Below, piece by piece: positions 21,801 to 33,350 of a stretch of 64,000 nucleotides of DNA (positions are counted from its first letter, which is position 1; every line of letters starts with the position of its first letter). Source of the DNA: Spinacia oleracea. Its lineage: Eukaryota; Streptophyta; Magnoliopsida; Caryophyllales; Amaranthaceae. A program made the position numbers and the translations under genes. Under the pieces are notes generated by a model. It was given only the letters and a program-made list of their open reading frames with translations, ran no database searches and had not been told where the DNA came from. The DNA lies in assembly GCF_020520425.1 (NCBI RefSeq), contig NC_079490.1, positions 2,232,001-2,296,000 on the forward strand, in the 5' to 3' direction.

Positions 21801-24767
21801 ACTGATAGACACTGTCCTTGATCAAAAGTCAATACACTTTCCCTGTGTTCTTTTTAACACTTTTGATGAAATGAACACTCACAAGTCAAAAGTATAAAAA
21901 ACATGAGATTTGAACATCATGTACTAACGTCTATGACAAGCAACACCACTAAGGTATCGGGAAAGCTACCTAGTCTCGGGCAACATACCAAATATTTGCA
22001 ATAACATGTATATCTGAGCCATCTGACTAAATCAACAAAACTAATCCTAACCACCAGAACTTAATGAAACAAATTGGAGCATAGAGATAATAACCACTTC
22101 AAACTTCCGTATTAAAGGTGGCAAATAGAAGGAAAAATGCAGCAAATCAAAATAACCAACAGAACTTAGAGTGTAACAACTAATCTCACCTTAACAAATC
22201 CAGTACGACGATCCAGATTCAAATGCAGGTTCTTAATATCACCGACATCTCCGAAGGCATTAAGGAGATCCTCTTCCTGTGCCTCTTCATGCACTCCTGT
22301 GACAAGTACAATCCAGCCCTCAATTGCTGCAATGAATCAACTTTGTTAGAATTCTGCTTGCAGAAATTTCAACTAAAATATAATCATATAAAAGAAAAGA
22401 GAAATACAGGGAAATTTAAAATTCAACTACTACAACTCTGAAATTCACAACCACAAGCAAGACTTCAGCAGTACGTACATAAGAGCTTGTATCCTTTCCT
22501 TTTAGATATAAGAAACTTGAAATAAAACATAAATACCTTTCCATATCTAAGGAAAGGAAACAAGCTCTGACCCCTTGTTTATTTCAAGATTATCCACCAA
22601 GACTTCAACTCCAAGAAGATGATTTTAACCTCAAACGGAAGTCCAGCTGAAGAAATTGAAATATTGGTAGTTACAACCCTAAGTCCAACATAAATGGCAC
22701 TCCTAGTGGACATGTATGTTCCATTTGTTCTCTAGAAAGTCAACTCATACAATACAAGAAAGTCAACTTGTGTCAAATGTATGCTAGCATTAGAAAAGTA
22801 TAATCCCTTCATACCATGTTTACAGGGTTTGGAAAAATCCCATAACTAAAATACGATGAAAAAATAAATACCAACTGTTATCTGGAGGTACAAGTGTTAG
22901 ACATGAGTACGTGTCTGAGGGGTAGATATGGAAAGAAAGGGAAAATGCTCTTACATTTCCCATGATGTTGCTCCATCATCAAAACTAAATGTACAATTAA
23001 AAGCCTAAAAGTCACCCTAAACACCCGGAATGAGAAATCCGGTCATATACTACAAAAGCAGTAGCATCAATAACAAAACAAACCAACTGAAACATCTAAA
23101 AAGAAATTCCGCAATAGAAATATTTTTCCAACATCATCAAGGATGAATTTGATAGCCCAACAATATAACGCAGCTTCCATTCAAGCTCATGAAATCATAT
23201 AAAAACCTTATAAGAAAGCCTGTGAAGAAAGTCAATATAGAAAGGAGATAACCACGAGCTACTTAGAACCATCAAACACTTGCGTTCATATCTGGAACAG
23301 TCTAAAAATCCATAATGCAGCACCGTGTCCATGCCATCACCAATTGACCAAGTACGAAATAATCCTTCCACGAAAATGAACAAATAGGAACCTTAAATAT
23401 GCTAATATCTACGAAGAAAATTAAGCTTCAATTGTTACTAAAAAAATGGATTATTAATTGTAATTCAAACAAAAGTAAACTAAGAGCCAAAAACCCTAAG
23501 TATCTACCAATCATAAACTTAAACTACAATCCAGACGCAATATTCAAGTATCAACAATAGCAGATAATACACTGAATCAAGGCTATCAAACGCATGTCTG
23601 ATTAATACAGATAGACCCTGTCCCTAACTCTCTTATATGTTGGTCCACCCGTCTGTATCCTACACTAAAATCAATCAATCACAACCCAAATCTACCATAA
23701 CATCCACAAAATTAAGCACACGCAAATACTAAGAAGAAATCGAGTCCCCAAACCCTGGCAATTCAAAACAAATCCAGTTGACATACAAAGTGCTAGCTTA
23801 TAAGTTAGTAGCATTCCAAAAGAGCTAACTTGTTAGTTGTTACATTAAACTGCCACACACATCAAAAGAAGATAAATGTCGAATTGTCGACTGAATTCTA
23901 ATCTAAAACCGCAATTCTATCTCCACAATTCAATTAGCATTGAATCAAGACTAATACTACATCACATATGAGCCACATTTCTAAACTAAGCTAGGTATTT
24001 AAAACGTGGTCGTTTTACCACTTCATTCCTCCATCAAAATCTAATCATGACCTAAATCCCCAATTACTACTACCAAAACCCTAGCTATCATAAACAAATC
24101 CAATTGAACTAAACCCTAGCAATCTAATAGCAAAATCTAAAAACCACAATAACTGTCGACTGAGTTCTAACCTAAATCCGCAAATCTCTCTCCACAATTC
24201 AACTAGCAATGAATCAAGACTAGTACTAAATTACAGATGAGACACATTGTCAACCTAGGCTATGTCTTTAAAATGAGGTCGTTTTACCACTTAATTCCTC
24301 CACCAAAATCATTAAATCACGACCTAATTCCCCAATTACTCTTTCCAAAACCCTAGCTATCATAAACAAATCCAATTGAACTAAACCCTAGCAATCATAA
24401 ACAAATCAAATTGAACTAAAACCTAGCAATCTAATAGCAAAATCGAAATGAAGTAAAATTAACAAGATAAAGAGGAAGATAACTGACAGCGAGCAGGGCC
24501 AGGGCCACCATCAGAATCAAGAGATTCAAAATCACGAGCAGCCATACGACTGTTACGCTCAGCATCAGCTTCTTCACGAAAACCACGTCCTTTAGTCTTC
24601 TTATTTCCGAAACCGCCAGACGAGTCACCGGCGCCGGTAATGGCGGACTTGAGCTTAGGGTGAGAAGCTCTAGGAGAACCGTCGGCATCTCCAGCACCAC
24701 CGTCTTCGTCCATGAGATCATCTTCCTCTGGCTCAAAGTCGACCGCTTCAACGTCTACTGCCGCCAT
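18866..24767 (-). CDS. Y14: RNA-binding protein Y14 (exon junction complex), 4 coding exons, 203 aa
   Basis: Y14 pairs with MAGO and sits on spliced mRNAs upstream of exon junctions, acting in mRNA export, localisation and surveillance. Coding exons on the minus strand are 24488-24767, 22190-22326, 19944-20089 and 18866-18914. All junctions are GT/AG and phases join without a break (280+137+146+49 nt). Exon 1 encodes the acidic start ([17 protein letters not shown]), [11 protein letters not shown] and [16 protein letters not shown]. Exons 2-3 carry one [20 protein letters not shown], then RRTGFVKGYALIEY (RNP1), ending VDWAFSNGP. Exon 4 gives the short RS-like tail [16 protein letters not shown]. 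The family length is about 200. The ATG at 24767 matches relatives; an upstream Met at 24965 would add an unlike 66-residue extension. Introns of 1.0-2.2 kb hold a LINE fragment, a duplication and a G run. Confidence 0.95.
19131..19404 (-). mobile_element. Short 3' LINE fragment with 14-bp target duplication in Y14 intron 3
   Basis: 'ttatgagtgtaatt' is exact at 19131-19144 and 19391-19404. Between them, on the minus strand, about 246 bp end in a poly(A) tract (T run 19143-19157). The sequence opens as coding ([12 protein letters not shown]..., LVEVLMNKS, stop), resembling the extreme C-terminus of a plant LINE ORF2. It is a heavily 5'-truncated copy inserted in the same orientation as Y14. 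Confidence 0.85.
20999..21016. repeat. Run of 18 G (plus strand) in Y14 intron 2
   Basis: An uninterrupted G run follows 'gtgagcc' and precedes 'taagcg'. In the Y14 transcript it is a C run. No other homopolymer of G/C this long was seen in the window. Its exact length is uncertain because such runs are error-prone. Confidence 0.75.
23886..24447 (-). repeat. Tandem duplication (about 269 bp x 2) in Y14 intron 1, next to exon 1
   Basis: 'gtcgactga' starts copies at 23886 and 24155. Both carry 'tccacaattcaa', 'aaatgaggtcgttttaccac'-like sequence and 'aaaccctagctatcataaac'. The second copy has an added internal repeat of 'atcataaacaaatccaattg'. The array lies 40 bp from the exon 1 donor. Confidence 0.8.
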
Positions 24768-24930
24768 TGTTGTTTTCTGCTCGGTTTCTGGTTTTTCTCT
24801 CTCTTCGGTGGTGCGGGAAAAGGGTTCTTCTTCTGGTTTAAGGCTTTGGGTGTAGCAGACTGGTAGTGTGATTTGGGGAGGGAAGACCAGAATGAAAGAG
24901 GTAAAATGAGTTGGGCCGTGGCCCTTTTGT
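24768..24930 (-). promoter_or_regulatory. Y14 5' leader and proximal promoter
   Basis: Upstream of the Y14 ATG on the minus strand is a leader of about 60-100 bp. Beyond it lies GGGCCACGGCCCAACTC (complement of about 24909-24925), which contains GGCCCA, the site II type (TGGGCC) seen in plant housekeeping genes. No TATA box is obvious. Confidence 0.45.
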
Positions 24931-24989
24931 AGTGTGCTCCCTCCCGCCCTTGGAAAAATGGTCAATGTTTATCTTTCGGTCTATCCTTT

Positions 24990-25516
24990 CGAATATCACA
25001 TAAAATAAGTTCAGTTCAGTTAAGTTCAGATAATATCAGTTCAGCAAAAATAAGTGTTTTTCGGATATTTTTACACAAAAATAACCTTACTTCAGATAAA
25101 ATAAGCACAAATTCTTATTTACAATGGGTGTACAATAAATATTGTACATCGGAGTAAAGTTAACTCAAAATGCTTAAAAGTTAAGCTTATATATGTAAAA
25201 GTTATCTATTTTTAAATGATAAATTTTTTCATTTTAGTATAACTTATTTCTTCAAAATCACTAATAATGTATAAAATCAATCATTTAATCCTTTAAAATA
25301 TTTATCTACCAATTTTTTTACTAATATAAAAGTTAATCAAAACTAGGTTAAAGTTACAAAAAAAAAGGAGTTAAAGTTATCTTGGTGTACAATAAATTTA
25401 TTGTACACCTTGTGCACGCAAGACCTTTTGTAAAATAAGTTCAGATAAAATAAGTTAAGTTCAGTTAAGTTCAGGTAATAAGTTCAGTCAAAATAAGTCC
25501 AATAGAAATGAGCCTA
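24990..25516. mobile_element. MITE-A copy interrupted by a Mutator-type MITE
   Basis: Left part (about 24990-25105) and right part (25431-25516) both carry 'aaaataagttcag' strings and the right end 'gtccaatagaaatgagcc', matching the 17450-17646 element. The left terminus is not clearly preserved. The interruption is the element at 25106-25430, giving a clear order of insertion. Confidence 0.6.
25106..25430. mobile_element. Mutator-type MITE, copy 1, with 9-bp target duplication
   Basis: Exact 9-bp duplication 'taaaataag' (25097-25105 and 25431-25439) flanks a 325-bp element. It begins 'cacaaattcttatttac' and ends 'gtgcacgcaagaccttttg'; ends are imperfect inverted repeats sharing 'gtgtacaataaat' near each terminus. 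A second copy (41858-42184) also has its own 9-bp duplication. A 9-bp duplication is the Mutator superfamily hallmark. Non-coding. Confidence 0.85.
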
Positions 25517-26640
25517 AAGGTCGTGGCGGGTCTTGAACAAATTTATAAGTAATTAAGTACTGATATAGTATTAAATTTATACTATTATATTAAAATTTTA
25601 GGGTAGCAGAACTAAAAATACACTGCGAAATTTTTTGCATGCGGGGTTGGGCCCACCCCGACCATCGTGAAGATGCGCCATTGATTGAAACCAAATACTC
25701 CCTCATCCCTTAAAAATGGTCTTGGTTTCTTTTTTCGTTATATCCCTTCGACTACAAAAGTAGAATTATGAGATTTGTGATAGAAGAAGAATAATACTTT
25801 GGCCCCACAAAAATGGTATCGATTACTTTTTCGGTTTATCCATTCGAGTATAAAACTATAACTATAAAGAATTGGGCTGAATCCCTCTGAATCAGGAAAA
25901 AAGTTCATGAAATTTCAAAACCTCCTTATTTTTTCAAAGTGTGAGAGTGTTGTATCACCTAGTGGCATCACCATAACCTACATAGCATCAACGAAGTGTG
26001 TGTTTGGAAAACGATAAAACTTATTAGTTGTGAGCAAAGGAGAAGTTGGTTTTGAGTTATTTCTAAAGCTTATTAGGAGGAACGGGAGGAACAAAAGACA
26101 ATTTATGGTTCATAGAACTTGGAGGATTGGTGAAGTTTTTTGGAGGTGTTTTTTGTTTTCAAAAGGTTTGGCTTGCTTTCAAAAAGTTTAACATCAAATT
26201 TTAAAGCTACTAACAATCCAAAACAACACAACCTTCATTCAGACAGGGTGAATCCAAACATCAACGACCGAAGCACCTCAAAACATGAATATATTAGTCT
26301 TATAAGCTAACGAAAATTCACGGGCAAAGTTTTCAAAGCTTGACCAAAAAAAATGCAATTAGCCAATCATTTAGGAACGAATGGAGTGCTAGTTAGTAGT
26401 TACCCTTTGCTATCCGCTACTCAATCGTTAACAGTTATTCGCTACTCAATCGTTAACATCTATCCGCTACTCAATCGTTAATATATATCCGCTACTCAAT
26501 CGCTAACCATTAGTTTTCTCGAATAAGATGCCTAAATTATTTTCAACGAAATAAAATTCAAATAACACCAAATAACTTAATTTCAGTCAAATTCAGATAA
26601 ATCGAACAGACCCTTAATAAAATGGGTAAAATGGAGGATA
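25517..26640. other. Intergenic between Y14 and PIG-Y; no gene seen
   Basis: No gene supported. Around 25695-25870 are 'tactccctcatcccttaaaaatgg'-like Stowaway-style ends, but no complete element could be delimited. A 32-bp-type tandem repeat lies at 26400-26515. Confidence 0.45.
26400..26515. repeat. Short tandem repeat 'tatccgctactcaatcgtta', about 4 units
   Basis: Four units of about 32 bp share 'ccgctactcaatcgttaa'. The same words occur at the right end of the element at 36330-37569, so this is probably a remnant or end of that family. Confidence 0.65.
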
Positions 26641-26646
26641 AATTTT

Positions 26647-26910
26647 ATGCCACGTCATCAAAATTTAGGAGTTAACCCCAAAAAAATCTCCCCAAAATTA
26701 CCCGTATTTCCCGCAACCACTCCTCACCGCACCACCCCTCCTCCAAGTCTCCAACCACCTCCTACCCACCACCGCAGGCTGCAACAACACGCCCTCCTCA
26801 ACGCCGCAGCGCCACCCACCTCTTTCCTCCGCATCACGGCTCAGCCATGTATTGAAAGTTCCGTCGACATCAACTCGCCTGAAATCACCTCACCCTTCAC
26901 GATCATCAAG
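26647..26910 (+). other. Probable 5' UTR exon of the PIG-Y gene with an upstream ORF
   Basis: A C-rich stretch typical of a plant leader ends at 'gatcatcaag|gtatttaac' (donor 26911). The next acceptor 'gatttttag' ends at 27089, placing the real ATG in exon 2. An ATG at 26647 opens 88 codons of low-complexity Pro/Thr/His-rich sequence; after splicing it would stop at 27096-27098, 10 nt before the PIG-Y ATG. The transcript start is unknown, so the uORF may not be transcribed. Confidence 0.5.
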
Positions 26911-27108
26911 GTATTTAACTACAATTCCATCTTCTGTTTTCAATAATGTACTTAACTACTTATTAGAGATTCCAATTTACCAAGCATGTTCGGGGTACAA
27001 TCTCAGTATAATCGATTTCATTCAGTGAATTTAACATTTGAAATGAACTTTCCCTGAATTTGAATTCGTATACCCAAATTGATTTTTAGGGTTGGTGAAG
27101 CAAAAAGT

Positions 27109-30100
27109 ATGGGCATGTTTGCGAATTCTCAGCGAATTTGGGGGGTTATGTTTCTTTCATTTGGATTAACTTCGTTTGGAGCATTCTTTTATGCTGCCGT
27201 TGTTTCAAAGCTATTGCCACTATCAGATAATCCTTTGATCTCAGCTATACAAAGAGACAGGTAATTTTTTGTTTTTGATCTTTTAAAGTATTTTGCACCC
27301 CATTTTGTGTATTTTGGAATTTATTGTTTGACAATGTTGTTAATTACTAGTTAGGTGATTTGTTAATTTGTGGGTAGTTTAATTACTGATGATTTGTATG
27401 CAAAATGAAATTTTTGTTGTACTTAATCAGTAGGTTCATCATTGTGTTTGATTTATGTAGAAATATGGTTTCTTGGAATAGTTGGCAACATAGGGCGTGA
27501 GTTGAATTTGAATGATTGGTGTTTATGCTAAAAATTGGAGAAGTATTTGGAAATATAAATGGCAGTGTGAGTCGTATGATAAGTTGATAACCAGCTGTTT
27601 GGATCCGAAGAAAGCTAGTTTTACATTGTCTCAGTTACACAATCTAGTTATGATGCTTGCCGTAGCTCATGCGCATATCTAGTGTGATCATGAATTTGGC
27701 CAATTGTGTCAGTTCTCACACATTTTTCCTTCTACTCGCGTAGATTGTAACATTACCAATGCTTTGAGTAGTGCACACATTTGACCACGAAAATGGAATA
27801 CTGGGTAGCTTGAGAGCATGCTCTATCATGGGATTTCTTTGTTTTAAGACAGTTAAGCTTCATACTTAAAATTAACTTTTGTGTACTGGCATTCATCCTA
27901 CCCTTTCTAAGGGAGAGTGTCATTTAAGATTGAGTCACTGGGGTATTGATTTTGTGATGGTGGAAGTTGGTTCTTTACTTGTGGAGTTATCTTTGTTTGG
28001 TGATACTAGTATTGGCATAGAAATTACAGGGTCATAGTTTCTATTGGACGTATGTGTATATCTCGGTGGTCTGTCAGTGCAAAAATGCCTTTTGAACTCA
28101 TCATGTCTGTGGCTTTATTATTTCCTTGTACCTTTTTCTTTACCATAATCTTGGCTTTTACTATATAAGCTATTGTGACTTGTGAGAAATGGTCTTCTGC
28201 TGAATGCATGTCATAGTGTTGATGTGCATTGCTATTTACTTCGACGCTTGTACTTTCTTGCGAACATGGTGTACAAATTTTAGTTTGTTCAAGTTAATGT
28301 TGCCAAGTAACCAAAAACTTGAGTTTGTTCTATTCTCCCCCGTGCTTTCATTTATCCTTCAGTGCATCTCTATGTCCTCTGAATTTTGAGTTGTATACGA
28401 TGAAATCCATCTCTATACCTTGAAAACGAAGTCGGCTTGTTGTTGGGGAATTTAGAATGTAGACCAAATGAGCAGGAATCTAGTATTCCAGTCCCACTGT
28501 AATAGGGTTATTTTTTCAATTTTCCAGACCAAGTGACATTCTTGCGGGACATGAAAAGAAATTATGTGATGAAATATTTCAGTTTAAAACTGAAGAATCT
28601 TGCCATTTTTGGAATTATCAGTATAAGCTATAACCAATTTGAGGATGCTGGATTGCTGATATTAACAGAGAAATCTCAGGGTCATATCTCTGTGGTCTTT
28701 AGCTGAAAAAATGCCATCTTGAACTTAACTAACATGTTTATGGCTTACAATATATCCTCTACTTCTTGGTTTACCGAATTCTTGAGTTTTAATATAAAAG
28801 CTATTCTGAGAAATGGTCTTCTACTGAATACATGCTGTAGTGTTGATGTGCATTGCTATTTACTCCTATTTTTGAACTTTATTGTAACCGTGTGCTACAA
28901 AGCCTACAATTTTCCTAGGGGATTGAGGAGGGGTCCTTCTAGTTTGTGTTGAGGGGGGTGGGGAGTTGATGTTGGAAAGAGGCCAAAAACTAGATTATGT
29001 TCAACTTCCCCATGCTTTGGTAGTTGGATTCATTCTTTGCTGCATCTCTATGCCCTCTTAACTTCGGGTTTAATATGATGAAGATCCATAGCTATTCCTC
29101 GAAAAGGAAGTTGGCTTGCCGTTGAGTATTCTAGTTCCATTGCAATAGGGTTTTTTTTTCTCAACTTTTCCAGAGCAAGTAGCAATTTTGTGCCCCCGTC
29201 AAAACAAAATTAACATTAGTGGGACATGAATAGAAATTGTGTGATGTAAGTGTCTCATTCTTTAAACTGAAGAAACGTCTCGTCAAAATCTTTAATGATA
29301 GATCTTGTGAATGCTTTCAAGGTGTTACTTAGACAGTTAGATACTTAGACTTAGACGTACTAAACGCATAAGCATTCACAGGCGGCCAGCCACGTTTCCC
29401 CACTCAGCAAGTGCATGATGCTTATATTACTCTGTATATGATAAGATTTTTGGGTATCAGATAGACCTCAACATCCTCATGGGTGTACTGAACGTCTAAA
29501 CTACAGCTGGAGATATATAGTCACGTTGTTCTCTAAACCATAAAGTTAAGGATTTGAATTATTTTGATCAATTTACCCTTGTAAGACTTGCAAAGTACTC
29601 CCTCTTCATCTTCTAAGCTCCCTTTCTCAGCATGGCCATTTGGCATATTTGCTCTAATCATTTCCGTCCGGCATTGATTTTCAGACTAGGAAAATACTAG
29701 GTCAACACCAGATTACAGATGGTTTAGATCATAATCATCATCATCAATAACACCATCATTTACAGTTCCAACACAATTTTCTGCTGATGAGGTGGTTTGT
29801 TAATTTGTGGGTAGTTTAAGTACTGATGATTTGTATGCAAAATGGGATTGTTGTTGTAATTAATCAGTAGGTTCATCATTGTGTTTTATTTATGTAGAAA
29901 TGTGGTTCTTGGCAACATAGCACGTGATTTCTTTGTGTTAAGATAGTTAAGCTTCATACTTAAAATTAACTTTTGTGTACTGGCATTCATTCTTCCCTTT
30001 CTAAGGGAGAGTGCCATTGAAGATTGAGACACTGGGGTATTGATTTTGTGATGGTGCCCGTTGGTTCTTTACATGTGGAGTTATCTTTGTTTGGTGATAC

Positions 30101-32494
30101 TAGTATTAGCATAGAAATTACAGGGTCATAGTTTCTGCTGGATGTATGTATATATCTCGGTGGTCTGTGATTTCAAAAATGCCTTTTTGAACTATCATGT
30201 ATGTGACTTTATAATAACCTTGTATTAGCTATTGTGACTTGTGAGAAATGGTCTTCTGCTGAATGCATGTCATAGTGTTGATGTGCATTGCTATTTACTT
30301 CTACTCTTGAACTTTCTTGCGAACATGGTGTAGAAATTTTAGTTTCTTCAAGTTAATGTTGGCAAGTAGCCAAAAACTTGAGTTTGTTCTATTCTCCCTT
30401 GTGCTTCGATTTATCCTTCAGTGCATCTTTATTTTCCTCTGAAATTTGAGTTGAATACGATGAAATCCATCTCTATACCTTGAAAAGGAAGTCGGCTTGT
30501 TGTTGGGTAATTTAGAATGTGGATTAATTGAGCAGGAATCTAGTATTCTAGTCCAACTGCAATAGGGTTTTTTTCTCAATTTTCCAGAACAAGTAACATT
30601 CTCGCGGGACATGAATAGAAATTATGTGATGAAAGTATTTCGATTTTTAAACCGAAGATCTTGCCATTTTGGGAATTATTAGTACGGAGTATATGCACCA
30701 ATTGAGGTTGCTGGATGCCTGGATTGCTGATATTAGCAGATAAATCTCATGGTCATATCTCGGTGGTCTTTAGCTGAAAAAAATGTCATCTTGAACTGAG
30801 ATTTCATGTTTAATGGCTTCAATTTATCCTCTACCTCTTGCTTTACCGAATTCTTGACTTTTAATATAAAAGCTATTCTTAGAACTTTGTTGTAAACATG
30901 TGCTACAAAAGCCTAAAATATTCCTAGGGCTTGAGGAGGGGTCCGTCTAGTTTCTGTTGAGGGGGTGGGAGGTGATGTTAGAAAGAAGCCAAAAACTAGA
31001 GTATGTTCTACTTTTCCCCATGCTTTGATAGTTTAACTCATCCTTTGCTGCATCTCTATGCCCTCTTAATTTCGAGTTTAATATGATGAAGATCCATAGC
31101 TATTCCTCGAAAAGGAATTTGGCTTGCCGTTGAGTATTTTGGAATATAGATTATTTGATCAGGGATATAGTATTCTAGTTCCATTGCAATAGGGTTCTTT
31201 TTCCCTCAACTTTTCCAGAGCAAGTAGCATTCTTGTTCCCCCGTCAAAACAAAATTGACAGTCTTGTGGGACATGAATAGAAATTGTGCAAATGTGCAAT
31301 GTAAGTCTCTCATTCTTTAAACTTAAGAAACGTCTCGTCGAAATCTTCAATGATAGATCTTGTGAATGCTTTCGAGGTGTTACTTAGACGTATTAGACGC
31401 ATAAGCATTCACAGCCGGTCAGCGGCTTTTGTGCCCTCACCAAGTTGATAAGATTTTTGGTTTATCAGATAGGCCTCAACATCCTCACGGGTGTACCGAA
31501 TGTCTAAACTACAGCTGGAAATATATAGTCACATTGTTCTTTAAACCATAAAGTTAAAGGATCTAAATCATTTGACCAATTTACCCTTGTACGACTTGCA
31601 AAGTACTCCGTCTCCATCTTCTGAGCTCCCTTTCTCATCATGGCCATTTGGTATATTCGCTCTAATCATTGCCAACTGGCATTTATTTTCAGACTAGGAA
31701 AATACTAGGTCAACACCAGATTACAGAGGGTTTAGCTCATAATCGCCATCAATAACACCATCTTTTACATGTGCAACACAATTTTCTGCATACTAGGTCA
31801 ACACCAGATTACAGATGGTTTAGCTCATAATCTTCATCTATAACACTATCTTTTACATGTGCAACACAATTTTCTGGATACTAGGTCAACACCAGATTAC
31901 AGATGGTTTAGCTCATAATCATCATCAAAAACACCATCTTTTACATGTGCAACACAATTTTCTGATAGTGTGCTTGCATTAAAATCTACTACACTGCTTG
32001 AAACACTTCACAGAATTTGCTTGCTGACTGAATCAGGCTATCAGCTTATCTGATAAACTCTTCACTGGTATCAGCTTGTTTCCCTCCCCAACCTTGATTC
32101 ACTTGGTGAGAGTGACAAAAGTTGAGTAAAACTAGAAATAGGGTACATTTTCGGGATTGTAGTTTCAGTTTATTGGTATGTTGGAAATTTGACAATGCAA
32201 CTCTTAAGATATAAAAATCGCAGTCCAACAAGTCCAAGACTACTATTGATTTTGCTCATTCCATGAACACTCTTTGTCCAAGTGAATTTCAACACTGGTT
32301 TGTGCTTTAAATCCTTTAATGATACATTTCTACATCATTATAATTGTTGTTCTTTTTGTTGATTTTAACTATCTAATAATCATGGATTTGTTTTGCCCAG
32401 ATATTACTGCTTCTTGGTGCCATTATCACTACCCATCCTAGTTGTTGCTGTATATTTCCACTGGCTAAGCATGAAACTCTTCAAGCATGCATGA
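27109..32494 (+). CDS. PIGY: PIG-Y-like subunit of GPI-GlcNAc transferase, 2 coding exons, 81 aa
   Basis: PIG-Y is a tiny ER-membrane subunit of the complex that makes GlcNAc-PI, the first step in GPI-anchor synthesis. Coding exons are 27109-27260 and 32401-32494, with 'agagacag|gtaatt' donor and 'tttgcccag|atatta' acceptor; 152+94 nt join in phase. The product has two hydrophobic segments, residues about 11-32 (IWGVMFLSFGLTSFGAFFYA) and about 52-70 (CFLVPLSLPILVVAVYF). They flank KLLPLSDNPLISAIQRDRYY, and the protein ends HWLSMKLFKHA. The order, length (animal PIG-Y is about 70 residues) and the ending W...K-L-F-(K/R)-H support the call. ATG 27109 was preferred; Met 27115 is two codons later and possible. 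The intron is 5.1 kb, mostly a duplicated block. Identity rests on family recall, without an alignment. Confidence 0.75.
27355..31965 (+). repeat. Large tandem duplication (about 2.2-2.4 kb x 2) filling the PIG-Y intron
   Basis: Anchors recur in the same order. 'gtttgttaatttgtgggtag'-type sequence is at 27358 and 29791. 'agttaagcttcatacttaaa' is at about 27849 and 29946. 'actggggtattgattttgtg' is at 27938 and 30030. 'gaatgcatgtcatagtgttg' is at 28202 and 30260. 'tcgaaaaggaa' followed by 'ggcttgccgttgagtat' is at 29098 and 31106. 'aggtcaacaccagattacag' is at 29699 and 31708. Within each unit, weaker self-similarity (28030 versus 28670; 28440 versus 29100) shows an older internal duplication. 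Confidence 0.85.
31697..31965 (+). repeat. Triple tandem repeat, about 88 bp, in the PIG-Y intron
   Basis: 'tactaggtcaacaccagatt' begins units near 31701, 31789 and 31876, each ending 'acatgtgcaacacaattttc'. A single diverged copy at about 29695-29775 marks the equivalent place in the first large repeat, so the triplication followed the large duplication. Confidence 0.85.
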
Positions 32495-33224
32495 TTCACT
32501 CAAACACGGGACACAGACCGTTACACAAGCACCCGGATCCTGTAACACAGTTTTGGATTTGCCATCATATCAGCTTCAGTATCCAAGAGAAGATCGCATA
32601 AAAACACCGGTAAATCCATCTTTCCCTTTAGAAAACTGACATTGCTGAAGTGAAAACTACAACTCCATAAGAAAAATACAACAATTTGTTGTATGGAAAA
32701 CTCGAGTATTTCAGCGAGCAGGGTTTGTAGAGGTCTGAAGATGTTTAGCAGGTCTGAATCCTGCATCTGACAGTATACAAGTTAAAATTTTGAATTCATT
32801 GTGATCATTATTTTCTTTTTGTGTTCCAAAAAAAAAATTAAAAAAAAATAAAATTGGAGCATTTAAAGATAAGGACATGCCGGACCTCTAAGGGCTCATA
32901 AAAGGGACCCCAAATGAACTAGAAGGAAATGGTATGTATTTTAAGTGGGAGACAATGATACGGAACAAACACAAAATATCTAATTTAAGATTTTGCATTC
33001 AAAGTGATTTTGACTGGCTCCTGAAGACAATGTTAAATAGTTAAGTATGTTGGACAAATTATAAATTGGTTTTTAATAATTCATTTTTGTTCAATTATTA
33101 TTCTTGTATTTGATGAATGTGGTGGACTTTGTATTATTTGTCATTTGTTTGAATTAGTTAGGGGAGTAGGGGAGGGATGTTTGCTTCATTTGTCCCAATT
33201 CTACAACAATGACAACTGCAGAAC
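32495..33224. other. PIG-Y 3' UTR and flank; no further gene
   Basis: Sequence after the PIG-Y stop includes its 3' UTR; a 'taaaaaaaaataaaattgg' A-rich tract near 32838 could be near the transcript end. No other gene is supported. Confidence 0.4.
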
Positions 33225-33350
33225 TACTGAGGTCTTGGCCTAGTGGATTAAGACTTAAGACTGATGATATATGAATGATAATATGTGTCAGGTTCGAATC
33301 CCTTCCCCTGTTTGGATTGTATTGGCCTTGGTGGCTCATTCATACAGAGA
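33225..33350 (+). mobile_element. tRNA-derived SINE
   Basis: Pol III-type box A 'tggcctagtggattaag' (33237-33253) and box B 'ggttcgaatccc' (33291-33302) are followed by a short 3' part and an A run ('gagaaaaaaaacacc'). This is the layout of plant tRNA-derived SINEs. I could not define target duplications. It is not a functional tRNA gene: no cloverleaf acceptor pairing was found. Confidence 0.6.

Noticed and set aside
24431-24965. Longer or alternative frames over Y14 exon 1
   Set aside because: The N-terminal extension from 24965 does not resemble Y14 relatives, which start at the [16 protein letters not shown] Met; the other frame is antiparallel noise.
33231-33310. Possible tRNA gene
   Set aside because: Box A and B are present, but spacing and flanks do not give an acceptor stem, and an A-rich tail follows, so a SINE is more likely.
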